Assembly (NCBI RefSeq): GCF_003149185.1 | Contig: NZ_QGDO01000001.1 | Span: forward strand, 1,364,001 to 1,428,000 | DNA: 64,000 bases | Direction: 5' to 3' | Source: Sediminitomix flava | GTDB taxonomy: Bacteria > Bacteroidota > Bacteroidia > Cytophagales > Flammeovirgaceae | Part shown: positions 36,689-46,037 of the stretch, piece after piece | Layout of the letters: every line of letters starts with the position of its first letter | Position numbering within the stretch: position 1 is the first letter of the stretch | Position numbers and translations under genes: made by a program | Notes under the pieces: generated by a model | What the model was told of the DNA's origin: nothing | Seen by the model: only the letters and a program-made list of their open reading frames with translations | Databases searched by the model: none

Positions 36689-38500
36689 TTAGTTCAAAAT
36701 TTCAGTGAATTTAGCGTCTTCGAACATTGCTCTGAACTCAAGGTCCTCTTTAGCAGCGTCTTTCAAAGAAGAATCAGCTTTAACCGCATCAGCCAAGAAT
36801 TTAACTGCATCGTCAGCTTTACCTTGTCTTGCAGCTGTAACAGCAGCAACATAGTTAGCATAAGCAGTTGGTTGAGCAGCAATAGCTTCTTTGATTGTAG
36901 CAGCAGCTCTTGAATAATCTTCAGAGTTTTCTTTTGAAGATTTCAACAAGTAAGCAAGTGCTTTGTTGTACAATACACCTGAATCGTTACCTGCAGAAGA
37001 CAATGCTTTGATAGCCTCGTCATATTTACCAGCAACAATGGCATCGTATCCTTTAACAGCATTTACTGTTTGGTTCACTGCAGGGTTGTTGAATGTAGCA
37101 GCTTTGTCAGCAGCAGCTTTCGCTCCAGCAACATCACCCATCATCAATTTAACACCAGCAATGTTAGCATAAGCTTCAGCCATTTCTTGCTTCTTAGCAG
37201 CTGTTTCAAAGTTAGGAAGAGCTTTCTCTAACATTTCAGCAGTTTTAGAAGCATCAGCTTTAGCCATTGCCAGGTATACAGCACCTAAGTTGTTGTATGC
37301 AGCAGCGTCAGCATCTTTCTTGATTACAGCAGAATAGATAGCTTCTTTTTCTTCCAAAGAAGTAGCTACGTCTGCAGCATAAAGCAATTCTGGAGTAGAA
37401 AGAGATTCTACGCTTTCAGAACCACTAGCAATCGCTTGAGCTCTAGCTGAGATTTCTTCTGGAGTCAATTTGTCTTTGATTCTCAAAATCTCCGCTCTTG
37501 AGTTTCTTAATGGTGGGTAAACATACTTGAATAGTTTCTTGTAAGAACCCAATGCTTGTAATTTCAATTCTTTAGAAACGAAGTCACCAGCACCATTTAC
37601 GATAGAAAGAATTTCGTCTTTCTCAGTATCAGTAAATTTATCTGATTCGACCAAAAGTTTCTTGAACTCAGTCCAGTTCTCAACTACTGGCTTCACTACG
37701 AATTCAGGAGTAGCTTCTCCTTCTTCTGCTTTATATCTGTTTTGAAGCTTCTCGTAATAGCTCTTTACAGCCTCAGGTCTTTGGTTTGCCAACTTAGTGT
37801 TAACATCTGTAGGACCTTCAGGAGAGTGCATACCCTCAAGCGTTACTGTACGAGTTGGGTTGTAAGCTTTAACATATTCTTTAAGCTTCTTACCATCCTC
37901 GCCATTCATTTCAGACCATCTCAAAGCTGAGCTTCCTTGCAAGAAGAAGAACTCAACAGTTTCAGGATTATATTCTTCAGCAGTAATGTATCCGTGAGGA
38001 GCATAATTTGGCATAAATACAGGCTGTACCAATCTTGAAGTAGTAATGATACCAGCACCTCCGTTAGGAGTATCTACCAATGGAGTCTCTTTTGATTTTC
38101 CATTAGCATCTTTAGTGATCACAGCTTTGTACTGTACGTGACCTCTCTTGTAAGAATCTTGGTAAGCAAATCCGAAATCTTTTGAAACTTCTGGTTGGTA
38201 AGTCTCTGGCTGATTTTCGTAGTCGTCACCTTTGAAAGATACGCGATCAAGCTCTACTGACTCTCCGTTTACTGGAAGGTAAGATAGATCCAAATCATAA
38301 GTGTATCCAGGCTTCAACATTTTTGCTGGAAGTTTTGCTTTCGCCGTAAACAACACAGAATCACCGTGTAGCTCTAGTGGAGAAGGGACAATTGTAAACT
38401 CTTGCTCATCAGCTAGTTTCTGAACATCAACACCACAGTTAGTGAGCATCAGAGAACCTGCAACCAATACCGAAGACAAAACGCTTGTGTACTTGTTCAT
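36689..38500 (-). CDS. OmpA-like / TPR outer-membrane lipoprotein
   Basis: 603 residues. Lipoprotein signal with lipobox LTNC (Cys23). Residues ~30-160 are beta-rich; ~190-270 resemble an OmpA-type domain (YNPTRTVTLEGMHSPEGPTDVNTKLANQRPEAVKSYYEKL matches the G-x-x-S-P-E-G ... N-x-x-L-x-x-x-R variant seen in Bacteroidota). From ~365 on come tetratricopeptide repeats rich in alanine (LLYAADVATSLEEKEAIYSAVI, AAYNNLGAVYLAMAKADASKTAEML, AEAYANIAGVKLMMGDVAGAKAAADKA, VLYNKALAYLLKSS). Codon and amino-acid bias toward Ala/Lys suggests high expression. Probably an abundant structural outer-membrane protein. Confidence 0.8.
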   Translation of the reverse strand: MNKYTSVLSSVLVAGSLMLTNCGVDVQKLADEQEFTIVPSPLELHGDSVLFTAKAKLPAKMLKPGYTYDLDLSYLPVNGESVELDRVSFKGDDYENQPETYQPEVSKDFGFAYQDSYKRGHVQYKAVITKDANGKSKETPLVDTPNGGAGIITTSRLVQPVFMPNYAPHGYITAEEYNPETVEFFFLQGSSALRWSEMNGEDGKKLKEYVKAYNPTRTVTLEGMHSPEGPTDVNTKLANQRPEAVKSYYEKLQNRYKAEEGEATPEFVVKPVVENWTEFKKLLVESDKFTDTEKDEILSIVNGAGDFVSKELKLQALGSYKKLFKYVYPPLRNSRAEILRIKDKLTPEEISARAQAIASGSESVESLSTPELLYAADVATSLEEKEAIYSAVIKKDADAAAYNNLGAVYLAMAKADASKTAEMLEKALPNFETAAKKQEMAEAYANIAGVKLMMGDVAGAKAAADKAATFNNPAVNQTVNAVKGYDAIVAGKYDEAIKALSSAGNDSGVLYNKALAYLLKSSKENSEDYSRAAATIKEAIAAQPTAYANYVAAVTAARQGKADDAVKFLADAVKADSSLKDAAKEDLEFRAMFEDAKFTEILN

Positions 38501-38902
38501 AACAGTCTTATTTTCTAATTTATTCTGACTCTAAGGGGATGTAAAATAGTTTGTAGATAATTAGTCTCAACTTATAATACAATTTCACAGCAAGATATTA
38601 ACTTTTCACACGACCTCAATACCTTTATCCCGCATGGACTATGCTTTTTTAACATTTTTAAAGAAAAAACTCAATTCTTTAAAAAATAATCCATTAAAAG
38701 AGAATATTTCAATTCTGATTATTCTAAATATCGGTATTTGACAAAGAAATTGTAGTTAATATTAATTCTTATTATCTCACAAAAAATTCAAGGAAAGATA
38801 AAATATTTTATCCACAATGCATCGGACAATTTCCTTTTTTTTAAGCTTTATATAGCTCTATTAGCATAAGTTTAGAAATTGAGGCTAGATGCTAAAAAAT
38901 CG
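38501..38902. other. AT-rich intergenic region without recognised features
   Basis: About 400 bp, very AT rich, upstream of the OmpA-TPR lipoprotein and downstream of the glycosyltransferase (both on minus). No frame with a start and codon bias, no terminator and no consensus promoter was found; it must hold the lipoprotein promoter. Confidence 0.5.
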
Positions 38903-39949
38903 TTATTTTTTATTGAGAGCAGAGAAGGTTCGAACTCCCTTCGCGAAATACTGATAGACAACTGAAAAATCACTCAATTGCTCATATCCCAATTTTTTAT
39001 TGGAAGACTTATCATTACGCTTTTTCCAAATTCTTCGGATATATGTGTAGAACGATAAATGAGCTCTAAAAATCGCACTAAAATGTCCGAATTTTCCTTC
39101 TACCAAGAATTTCACTCCTGCTACACCATCTAATATCATTCGCCAAAAAATCATTGGAAATAGTAAAGAACCTGGCAAATTTTTCAACAGAACCAATAAA
39201 CTATTTCTAAAGTTGAAATAAGTCTTTCTAGGACTTTCTTTACTCAACGTTCCTCCTCCTACATGGAAAACTTCACTTTCTGGGGTATAGTAGATTTTAT
39301 AGCCTCTATTGAGCATTCGCCAACAAAGGTCTATTTCTTCCATATGAGCAAAAAAATCATCGTCTAAGCCACCAAGTCTGTGATATAACTCAGATCGAAC
39401 CATCATACAGCATCCTGTGGCCCAAAAGATCTCTCCTTCCTCATCATACTGACCATTATCACTTTCCAAAGTTTCAAATAATCTACCTCTACAATATGGA
39501 TACCCCCATTTGTCCATGAAACCACCTGCAGCTCCTGCGTATTCAAACTTTGATTTATCTGAATAGTATTTAATTTTCGGTTGGCAAGCTGCTACATTGG
39601 TGTGCTTTTCCATAACTTCCAATAAAGGGTTTAACCAATTTGGCGTCACCTCTACATCTGAGTTCAGAAGCACATAATACTTTGATTCAATTTTCTTTAA
39701 CGCATAGTTATACCCTCCACAGAAACCTAAATTTTCCGATATGCGAATAATATCTACTTTTCCAGAATATTGTTTTTCTAAGAAAGGAATCGATTCATCA
39801 GATGAATTATTATCTGCTACCACTATTTTTGCGTCACCACTAAACTGACACACTGCAGGTAAAAATTGCTCTAAAAAGTTTTTTCCATTGTAATTAAGAA
39901 TTACAACAGCAACATCTTTTGTATTCAAAGTAAAATAGGTTATCGTCAA
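38903..39949 (-). CDS. family 2 glycosyltransferase (rhamnosyltransferase-like)
   Basis: 348 residues. GT-A fold signatures: VAVVILNYNGKNFLEQFLPAV (~13-33), VVADNNSSDESIPFLE, LNSDVEVTPNWLNPLLEVME (DxD-like), and GCCMMVRSELYHRLGGLDDDFFAHMEEIDLCWRMLNRGYKIYYTPESEVFHVGGGT, typical of GT2 enzymes that add rhamnose or similar sugars to surface polysaccharides. A C-terminal hydrophobic segment (LLVLLKNLPGSLLFPMIFWRMIL) may sit on the membrane. It stands alone, downstream of the ybaB terminator, not in a polysaccharide cluster. Confidence 0.9.
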   Translation of the reverse strand: MTITYFTLNTKDVAVVILNYNGKNFLEQFLPAVCQFSGDAKIVVADNNSSDESIPFLEKQYSGKVDIIRISENLGFCGGYNYALKKIESKYYVLLNSDVEVTPNWLNPLLEVMEKHTNVAACQPKIKYYSDKSKFEYAGAAGGFMDKWGYPYCRGRLFETLESDNGQYDEEGEIFWATGCCMMVRSELYHRLGGLDDDFFAHMEEIDLCWRMLNRGYKIYYTPESEVFHVGGGTLSKESPRKTYFNFRNSLLVLLKNLPGSLLFPMIFWRMILDGVAGVKFLVEGKFGHFSAIFRAHLSFYTYIRRIWKKRNDKSSNKKLGYEQLSDFSVVYQYFAKGVRTFSALNKK

Positions 39950-39974
39950 GTGAAAATTTATTCACTCAAAAATA

Positions 39975-40009
39975 CAAAAAAAGACTTGACGCTCGCTGCA
40001 TCAAGTCTT
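39975..40009 (-). terminator. terminator of ybaB
   Basis: AAGACTTGA / TCAAGTCTT around an 11-nt loop, then seven T on the minus strand. Confidence 0.8.
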
Positions 40010-40040
40010 CTTGTTTTGAATAACTTCTGAAAAATATCAA

Positions 40041-40364
40041 TTATCCTCCAAAGTTCATTCCTGGGATATTTGGCATCATTCCTTGTGTATGCTTTTGAAG
40101 TTCTTCTTGAGCTAATCCTTCAACTTCGTCCAATGCCTTGTTGATTGCCGCTACAATAAGATCTTGAAGAACCTCTTTATCATCTGGTCTGCAAAGTTCT
40201 GGGTCAATATCCAATTTGATTACTTGTTTTTTCCCATTCACTGTAGCTTTTACCATTCCACCACCTGCTTCTCCGTCAGCTGTAACGTGTACTAGATTGT
40301 CTTGAACTTCTTTAAGTTTGGCCTGTACTTCACGCATTTGGCCAAGCATTTTCATAAAATCCAT
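40041..40364 (-). CDS. YbaB/EbfC-family nucleoid-associated protein
   Basis: 107 residues, normal size. MLGQMREVQAKLKEVQDNLVHVTADGEAGGGMVKATVNGKKQVIKLDIDPEL and VAAINKALDEVEGLAQEELQKHT are textbook YbaB: tweezer-like DNA-binding dimer. It lies 51 bp after clpX on the same strand and may share its transcript. It often neighbours recR or dnaX, which are absent here. Confidence 0.95.
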   Translation of the reverse strand: MDFMKMLGQMREVQAKLKEVQDNLVHVTADGEAGGGMVKATVNGKKQVIKLDIDPELCRPDDKEVLQDLIVAAINKALDEVEGLAQEELQKHTQGMMPNIPGMNFGG

Positions 40365-40415
40365 ATTAGGTTGCTTTAGTAATTATATGCCTTTGTCTTT
40401 TTTCAAGACAAATGA

Positions 40416-41645
40416 TTAAGAAGAATACTTTAGTTTTTGAGCTTCACCTGATGCTTCAAAATGGGTTTTAGCGTATTCTTTATCAATAACAAGTTTTTTC
40501 TTCGATTTATCCGATGGAACCTCATACATCGCATCAAGCATAATAGCTTCGCAAATACCTCTCAAACCTCTAGCTCCAAGGTTAAAGTCCATTGCTTTAT
40601 CTACGATGTAATCGATTGCTTCCTCTGAGAACTCAAGCTCGATATCTTCCATTTGGAATAACTTCTGATATTGTTTTGTCAAAGCATTCTTAGGCTTCGT
40701 TAAAATCATTTTCAGAGCTTCTTCATCCAATGGTTTAAGATGAGTTACTACAGGAAGACGTCCTATTAATTCAGGAATAAGTCCGAAATGCTTAATATCT
40801 TGAGCAGTTACGAACTCCAATAACTCATGCCTTTCTAGGTCAGACATGATATGAGAGTCTCCTCCAAAACCAATAGGTCTAGTATTCAATCTCGATGCAA
40901 TCAAATCTTGAATACCACTAAAAGCACCACCACAAATAAATAAGATATTTTCAGTGTTCACCTGAATCATCTTCTGCTCAGGGTGCTTTCTACCTCCTTG
41001 AGGTGGTACATTCACAATAGTACCCTCTAGAAGTTTCAACATTGCTTGCTGAACACCTTCTCCACTTACATCTCTTGTAATTGAAGGGTTATCAGACTTT
41101 CTAGCAATCTTATCTATTTCATCTATATATACAATTCCTCTTTCTGCAGCTTCTACATTATAGTCTGCTGCTTGTAAAAGTCTTGTAAGAATTGTTTCAA
41201 CATCTTCACCTACATATCCAGCCTCAGTAATCACAGTAGCATCTGCAATACAGAAAGGAACTTGTAAAGCTTTTGCTAATGACTTAGCTAAAAGGGTTTT
41301 ACCTGTACCCGTTTCACCAACCATAATGATGTTTGATTTTTCAATCACTACATCATCTTGACTTTTTGGCTGCATTAAACGCTTATAATGATTATAAACA
41401 GCTACAGTAAGTACTCTTTTGGCTTTTTCTTGTCCGATCACATACTCATCTAGATGCTTTTTCAGCTCTAAAGGTGGTACTAAATTAAGATCTGAGGGTT
41501 TATCTTTCTTAGACTTCCTCTCTTCTAGAAGAATCTGATGAACTTGATCAATACAATTATTACAAATTTGAGCATTTTGCCCTGAGACCATTAATTCTAC
41601 CGTTTCTCTCGGAGCCCCACAAAACGAACATACATTACCTTTCAT
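40416..41645 (-). CDS. clpX: ATP-dependent Clp protease ATP-binding subunit ClpX
   Basis: 409 residues. N-terminal zinc-binding domain with CSFCG...CNNC (C6, C9, C30, C33 approx.), Walker [13 protein letters not shown], Walker [10 protein letters not shown], pore loop GYVGEDV, the IGF-type ClpP-docking loop region ([10 protein letters not shown]), and the [12 protein letters not shown] sensor 2. It unfolds tagged proteins and feeds them to ClpP. It is the second gene after clpP, but separated by a 260-bp spacer that contains a long hairpin (41748-41813). Confidence 0.98.
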   Translation of the reverse strand: MKGNVCSFCGAPRETVELMVSGQNAQICNNCIDQVHQILLEERKSKKDKPSDLNLVPPLELKKHLDEYVIGQEKAKRVLTVAVYNHYKRLMQPKSQDDVVIEKSNIIMVGETGTGKTLLAKSLAKALQVPFCIADATVITEAGYVGEDVETILTRLLQAADYNVEAAERGIVYIDEIDKIARKSDNPSITRDVSGEGVQQAMLKLLEGTIVNVPPQGGRKHPEQKMIQVNTENILFICGGAFSGIQDLIASRLNTRPIGFGGDSHIMSDLERHELLEFVTAQDIKHFGLIPELIGRLPVVTHLKPLDEEALKMILTKPKNALTKQYQKLFQMEDIELEFSEEAIDYIVDKAMDFNLGARGLRGICEAIMLDAMYEVPSDKSKKKLVIDKEYAKTHFEASGEAQKLKYSS

Positions 41646-41747
41646 CCAATCGAGGTTTATTACGATGGCAGTCCTATACAGGATTACCTTACTGATAACG
41701 ATTTATTATTTCAAACAGTTTTTTCGTCCTATCCATTTCAATAAACA

Positions 41748-41813
41748 CAGACTCTGTAAACTGGATAACAAAATAACATAAAATTTTGTGTAGTTCCCAG
41801 TTTGCAGAGTCTG
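41748..41813. repeat. 17-bp inverted repeat in the clpP-clpX spacer
   Basis: CAGACTCTGTAAACTGG (41748-41764) faces CCAGTTTGCAGAGTCTG (41797-41813): 16 of 17 positions pair. The 32-nt loop contains an inner ACAAAAT / ATTTTGT. There is no T tract on either side, so it is not a plain terminator. It lies between two genes that are expressed together in most bacteria. Confidence 0.8.
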
Positions 41814-41905
41814 CATATTAAATAATATTATATGGATCCTTTTTATCCTAAGATTTCGGTTTTTAATTGAAGAAACTTCTCCTTGAGAATAGAAAGGAAA
41901 TAGGT

Positions 41906-42583
41906 CTATTCTCTGATTAGAACCTCATCAATCAAACCGTACTCTTTTGCTTCGGCAGAACGCATCCAATAGTCACGATCTGAATCCGCCCAAACTTTAT
42001 CATAAGTTTGTCCTGAGTGCTTTGCAATGATCTCATAAAGCTCCTTTTTCAACTTTTGAATTTCACGAGCTGTGATTTCAATATCTGAAGCTTGACCTTG
42101 AGCACCTCCTAGTGGTTGGTGAATCATGATACGAGAATGAGGAAGAGCAGAACGCTTTCCTTCTGCACCAGCACAAAGTAGTACAGCACCCATTGAAGCT
42201 GCAAGACCAGTACAAATAGTAGCTACATCTGGCTTTACGTACTGCATAGTATCATAAATACCTAATCCTGCATAAACAGAACCTCCAGGGCTATTGATAT
42301 ACATCAAAACATCTTTCTTAGCATCAAGAGACTCTAAAAATAGCAATTGAGCTACAATGATATTTGAAACATAGTCATCAACAGCAGTTCCTAAAAAGAT
42401 AATACGATCTGCAATCAAGCGAGAAAATACATCGATTTCTGCAAATCTTCTTTCTCTTTCTTCAATTACAGTTCTAGTCATATTATCTACTTGACCAAAA
42501 TAAGTATCCATCTTAATACTAGAGATACCTTGGTCTTTTATAGCAAATTTTCTGAATTCGTCTCTATAATTCATCTGATTCAA
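41906..42583 (-). CDS. clpP: ATP-dependent Clp protease proteolytic subunit ClpP
   Basis: 225 residues with the serine-protease triad: Ser in [16 protein letters not shown], His in [18 protein letters not shown], and Asp in the [12 protein letters not shown] region (active-site Asp of the triad). Also IFLGTAVDD and [19 protein letters not shown]. It forms the degradation chamber for ClpX. No tig gene is upstream; a divergent DUF2202-like gene is. TAAATTTG at 42676-42683 on the minus strand matches the -7 element and is the best promoter candidate. Confidence 0.98.
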   Translation of the reverse strand: MNQMNYRDEFRKFAIKDQGISSIKMDTYFGQVDNMTRTVIEERERRFAEIDVFSRLIADRIIFLGTAVDDYVSNIIVAQLLFLESLDAKKDVLMYINSPGGSVYAGLGIYDTMQYVKPDVATICTGLAASMGAVLLCAGAEGKRSALPHSRIMIHQPLGGAQGQASDIEITAREIQKLKKELYEIIAKHSGQTYDKVWADSDRDYWMRSAEAKEYGLIDEVLIRE

Positions 42584-42946
42584 ATATTATATGAAGAAAT
42601 ATGGTTTCAGCTTAGATTTTTGTTGGATTAAAATAAGTCTCGTAAAAAATAAAACTTATCTAGTTGCCCCTTCTACAAATTTAGAAATTTTGACCTATCA
42701 ACGAAGCAATAACCCAATGATTCTAGATTTGTTCTACTTTAAGCTTTTTAAAGTAACACTTTAAAGTTGTGATTTCTGAACTTTTATCAGAAATTCAGTA
42801 TATCGCTTTCTTAAAGCATTAAGTTATATTAAGCCTCTAGTTAAGCAGATTGTAGATTCTGACGTGTTTCTTTAGTAAAATGTTGCAGAATCTAATTTTA
42901 TTTATACTTTCACATTGATAAGTCCATCACTATCCTTCGAAGAAGA
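42584..42946. other. divergent spacer with two stem-loops
   Basis: Between clpP (minus) and the DUF2202-like gene (plus). It holds TTTAAAGT-aac-ACTTTAAA (42747-42765) and ATTTCTGA / TCAGAAAT (42772-42794) side by side, without T tracts, and the clpP -7 element at 42676-42683. No coding frame is seen. The role of the stem-loops is unknown. Confidence 0.5.
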
Positions 42947-43486
42947 ATGAAACACCTATTTGCTCAATTATTCATCATTTTCTTGTGCTTATTTCACCTC
43001 AATGGTACAGCCTCTACAGCTACTCCAGAGGATGATTCCAATCAAACAACCAAACTGATTTGTGAAGAAGTGAAACTTACAAGAGACCTCTATAATGGAC
43101 TTTTAGAGCAATGGGATATCAGAAGATTTCAAAAAATGGCTAAGAATAAGCATAGGATTCTTAATATTTTATTGAGGTATCTGGGTGAGAGTAAAAATGA
43201 CCCTCAGTCTATTCGACCTTCAAGAGGATTATATCGAAATGTTGGACTCAAAAAGAAGTATCACGAACTTTCAGCAAAAGGAGCTAAGAGCACAAAAGAA
43301 GCAATTAATGTTCTTCTTGAAGCCGAACAAATGCTTCTTTATGACCTTTCGGACATCAAACCTCTAGCTGATGATGAGAAGTTAATTGAGGTTTATAATA
43401 AAATTGAAAAGCAGACTGAAAAACACATTGAACAACTAAAAAAAATGCAAGGAAAAAATCTTTCAACTTTGGCATTTTCTAACTAA
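42947..43486 (+). CDS. divergent DUF2202 / ferritin-like exported protein
   Basis: 179 residues with a signal peptide (to about GTAS). The mature chain follows the DUF2202 pattern: [20 protein letters not shown] (family E-E-x-x-L-A-R-D-V-Y), [21 protein letters not shown] (family H-x-x-x-v-x-x-L-L-x-x-Y ... D-P), [41 protein letters not shown] (family N-x-x-L-x-x-x-Y-d-x-L-x-x-x-G-x-x-S-x-x-x-A-L). That is a four-helix ferritin-like bundle; several Glu/His positions that could bind metal remain. The family assignment is from pattern only. It ends 4 bp into the convergent histidine kinase gene. Confidence 0.65.
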   Translation: MKHLFAQLFIIFLCLFHLNGTASTATPEDDSNQTTKLICEEVKLTRDLYNGLLEQWDIRRFQKMAKNKHRILNILLRYLGESKNDPQSIRPSRGLYRNVGLKKKYHELSAKGAKSTKEAINVLLEAEQMLLYDLSDIKPLADDEKLIEVYNKIEKQTEKHIEQLKKMQGKNLSTLAFSN

Positions 43487-45450
43487 GCTTTCAAATAGTC
43501 GTTCAGTTTCTCTTTTAAAACATTTTTGTCAAAGGGTTTAGATATATAATCATCCATTCCCACACTAAAACAACGTTCTGCTTCACCTTTTAAGGCCGAT
43601 GCCGTCATAGCTATAATCGGGATTTTATTGATTGGATCAGGCATTTGATCTCTGATAAACCTACTGGCATCATAGCCATCTACTTCAGGCATATGAACAT
43701 CCATCAAGATTAAATCAAAAGGCTTTTCCTTCATTTTATCGATAACCTGTTGACCATTTTCTGAGATTTCGACTTTATACCCCCACTGTTCTAATAAAGT
43801 CACAACCAACATTTGATTCACTTCATTGTCTTCAGCCAACAAAATATGATGATGATCAGAAATCTTTTGTTCAATAGGTAATGCTGGTGCTATTGGATTT
43901 TCCGCCTTGACCTCAAGCATTTTTGAAGTTTTCCCAAATTTCAGTGAAAATGAAAACGTACTGCCGAGTCCTAAAGTACTGTGTACATTCATTTCTCCTC
44001 CTTGAAGCTCCACTAACTTTCTAGAAATCGCCAAACCAAGTCCTGTACCTCCGTATTTCCTAGTCGTGTCAGAAGATGCTTGATTAAAAGCTCCGAATAT
44101 TTCTTGTAGTTTTTCTCTTTCAATCCCTATTCCAGTATCGATAACATCAAACTTGAGCAGGTAAGAAGTATTGCTTTCTTCAATATTTTGAACTCGAATC
44201 GTCACCCCTCCTGTAGCTGTAAACTTGATTGCATTGGAGAATAAGTTCAGTAAAATCTGTTTGAAGCGGACCAAATCTCCTTTTATAATTTGAGGCACAT
44301 CTGAAGCTACATCTAGAACTACTTTAAGTTTTTTCTCCTCAATTTTACTTTCAAAAGATGCCAAAAGGTTATTAAATACATCTTTTAGAATAATCTCCCC
44401 AACTTCAAAAGTCAACTTTCCTGACTCTATTTTAGATACATCAAGAATGTCATTAATAATGACTAAAAGGTGTTTGGAAGAATTTTTAATGATATCTAAA
44501 TACTTTCTTTGTTCCTCTTCCAATGAAGTTTCTGCCAACAATTCCGACATTCCGATAATCCCATTCATCGGTGTACGGACTTCATGACTCATATTTGCTA
44601 AAAACTCCTGTTTAGCTTTTGCAGACATTTCCGCTTCTTCTTTTGCACTCACCAAACTTTCATTTTGGCGTTGAATTTCAAAAAGCATTTCATTGAAACT
44701 TTGTACCAAAATCCCTACTTCATCATTTGATCGAGCCTTAAGTCTTATGGAATAATCTTTATTTAATGAAATATCTTTGGTCGCTTGTACAAGCGTTAAA
44801 ACTGGTGAAGAAACCAATTTTTGCATACTCTGAGCGAGAGAATATGCAACAGCCATTGCGATAAGGAAAATGATTAGAACCACCCCAAAATAGTTGATAT
44901 AACGCTCGTAAAAATGCTCAAGATCTGAACGTATAAAAACCGTATTCAAGCGAGAACCACCTTCATCATAAGTGGTATAATACACATCTAAGTAGTTTTG
45001 AGTTAGTCCAAAATCTACTAAGCTTTCTTGAAATGGAGGGATATAATTACTTTCATCAATCTGCCTTAGCTTATCTGAAACAAATGGTGATTTTCTTTTC
45101 GTACTGTCACTCGTTTCTCTTAAAAAATCTGCATTATAAAATGCGAAAATCTCATCTGGGCGCTTGAACACACTCACATAATGAATATGCTCATAACTTG
45201 AATATAAAAAATTGTAGAGGTCATTTTGGACAGACAAATTCTGATTTGCTTCAACCGCTATCAAATTATTTTCACTGATAATTTCTGCTATTTTCTGAAC
45301 ATCAGACTCCAATGTTTTTCGATAGTTCAAATAATCGGTGACAATAAAAATGATAAATGATAGAGACAGTGTGATCGTGGTGATCGTCATGATCAAAGAA
45401 ACGATTTTCCATTGAAGAGAAGATCGTTTAAACCTACTGGTAAGGATCAT
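43483..45450 (-). CDS. hybrid sensor histidine kinase with receiver
   Basis: 655 residues: TM1 ~18-40, periplasmic region ~41-185, TM2 ~187-207, HAMP ~208-262, short coiled coil, HisKA with H289 ([18 protein letters not shown]), HATPase_c ([26 protein letters not shown]) and a C-terminal receiver with phospho-acceptor D584 ([13 protein letters not shown]). No output domain: the phosphate must go on to a histidine phosphotransferase or the receiver is self-regulatory. It overlaps the YfiR-like gene by 17 bp and shares its operon with a TPR-PD40 protein, so the cue probably comes from the envelope. Confidence 0.93.
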   Translation of the reverse strand: MILTSRFKRSSLQWKIVSLIMTITTITLSLSFIIFIVTDYLNYRKTLESDVQKIAEIISENNLIAVEANQNLSVQNDLYNFLYSSYEHIHYVSVFKRPDEIFAFYNADFLRETSDSTKRKSPFVSDKLRQIDESNYIPPFQESLVDFGLTQNYLDVYYTTYDEGGSRLNTVFIRSDLEHFYERYINYFGVVLIIFLIAMAVAYSLAQSMQKLVSSPVLTLVQATKDISLNKDYSIRLKARSNDEVGILVQSFNEMLFEIQRQNESLVSAKEEAEMSAKAKQEFLANMSHEVRTPMNGIIGMSELLAETSLEEEQRKYLDIIKNSSKHLLVIINDILDVSKIESGKLTFEVGEIILKDVFNNLLASFESKIEEKKLKVVLDVASDVPQIIKGDLVRFKQILLNLFSNAIKFTATGGVTIRVQNIEESNTSYLLKFDVIDTGIGIEREKLQEIFGAFNQASSDTTRKYGGTGLGLAISRKLVELQGGEMNVHSTLGLGSTFSFSLKFGKTSKMLEVKAENPIAPALPIEQKISDHHHILLAEDNEVNQMLVVTLLEQWGYKVEISENGQQVIDKMKEKPFDLILMDVHMPEVDGYDASRFIRDQMPDPINKIPIIAMTASALKGEAERCFSVGMDDYISKPFDKNVLKEKLNDYLKA

Positions 45451-46036
45451 ATGAGATAATTTCAGTAGCCATATTCAACATCTTATTATCAAAGTAAATA
45501 CCTACTTTATTGGATGATAAGGTGTTGATGACAAAGTAATACTTGTTACCATTCGCGCCAGTAGTGAAATTCAGAATCCCACCTATTTCACAAAATCCAT
45601 CTATGTTATCACCTACGGTCAGTACTGACGCATTTTTCTTTGAATTGATTTCATCTAAAACTTCAGACGCTTCAGATTTACTCAGATTGCTCATATACAA
45701 AATATGGGCACCTCTAAGTTCTTTAATATCTGTGCCGCGTCGAACTTCAAAGTACCTTCCATTGGCAGGACGATTGTGTAGAATCCGATCGATTGTTGTA
45801 CCAAAAGGATCGTCACCCAAAATGCCTAGTACTATTTTTTGGTCTTCATCAAAAACCTTTGGTGGCCAATGCGAGTATTTCCCAAAAAAATATAGAAGCG
45901 TTGCTTTAATTTCGTATTCAGAATTTTGTGCTTTTACATCTGTAGAATGTATACAACACACAGTCACAAACACCATGAGCCAAAGTCTTGATGTTTTACT
46001 GAAAAAGTGCTTTATAGATCTACTGTGATTTAGCAT
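45434..46036 (-). CDS. YfiR/DUF4154-family periplasmic protein
   Basis: 200 residues, signal peptide to about VKAQ. The mature part matches Yfi[20 protein letters not shown] (family Y-x-V-K-A-A-x-L-x-N-F-x-K-F-x-x-W-P), [45 protein letters not shown] and [15 protein letters not shown] (family I-x-F-x-I-N-x-x-A). In Pseudomonas, YfiR inhibits a membrane diguanylate cyclase; here its partner is more likely the histidine kinase whose gene it overlaps. It starts 1 bp after the TPR-PD40 gene. Confidence 0.9.
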   Translation of the reverse strand: MLNHSRSIKHFFSKTSRLWLMVFVTVCCIHSTDVKAQNSEYEIKATLLYFFGKYSHWPPKVFDEDQKIVLGILGDDPFGTTIDRILHNRPANGRYFEVRRGTDIKELRGAHILYMSNLSKSEASEVLDEINSKKNASVLTVGDNIDGFCEIGGILNFTTGANGNKYYFVINTLSSNKVGIYFDNKMLNMATEIISYDPYQ

Positions 46037-46037
46037 A

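Noticed and set aside
45543-46028. 161-residue plus-strand frame
   Set aside because: Antisense shadow of the YfiR-family gene; no start context or domain.
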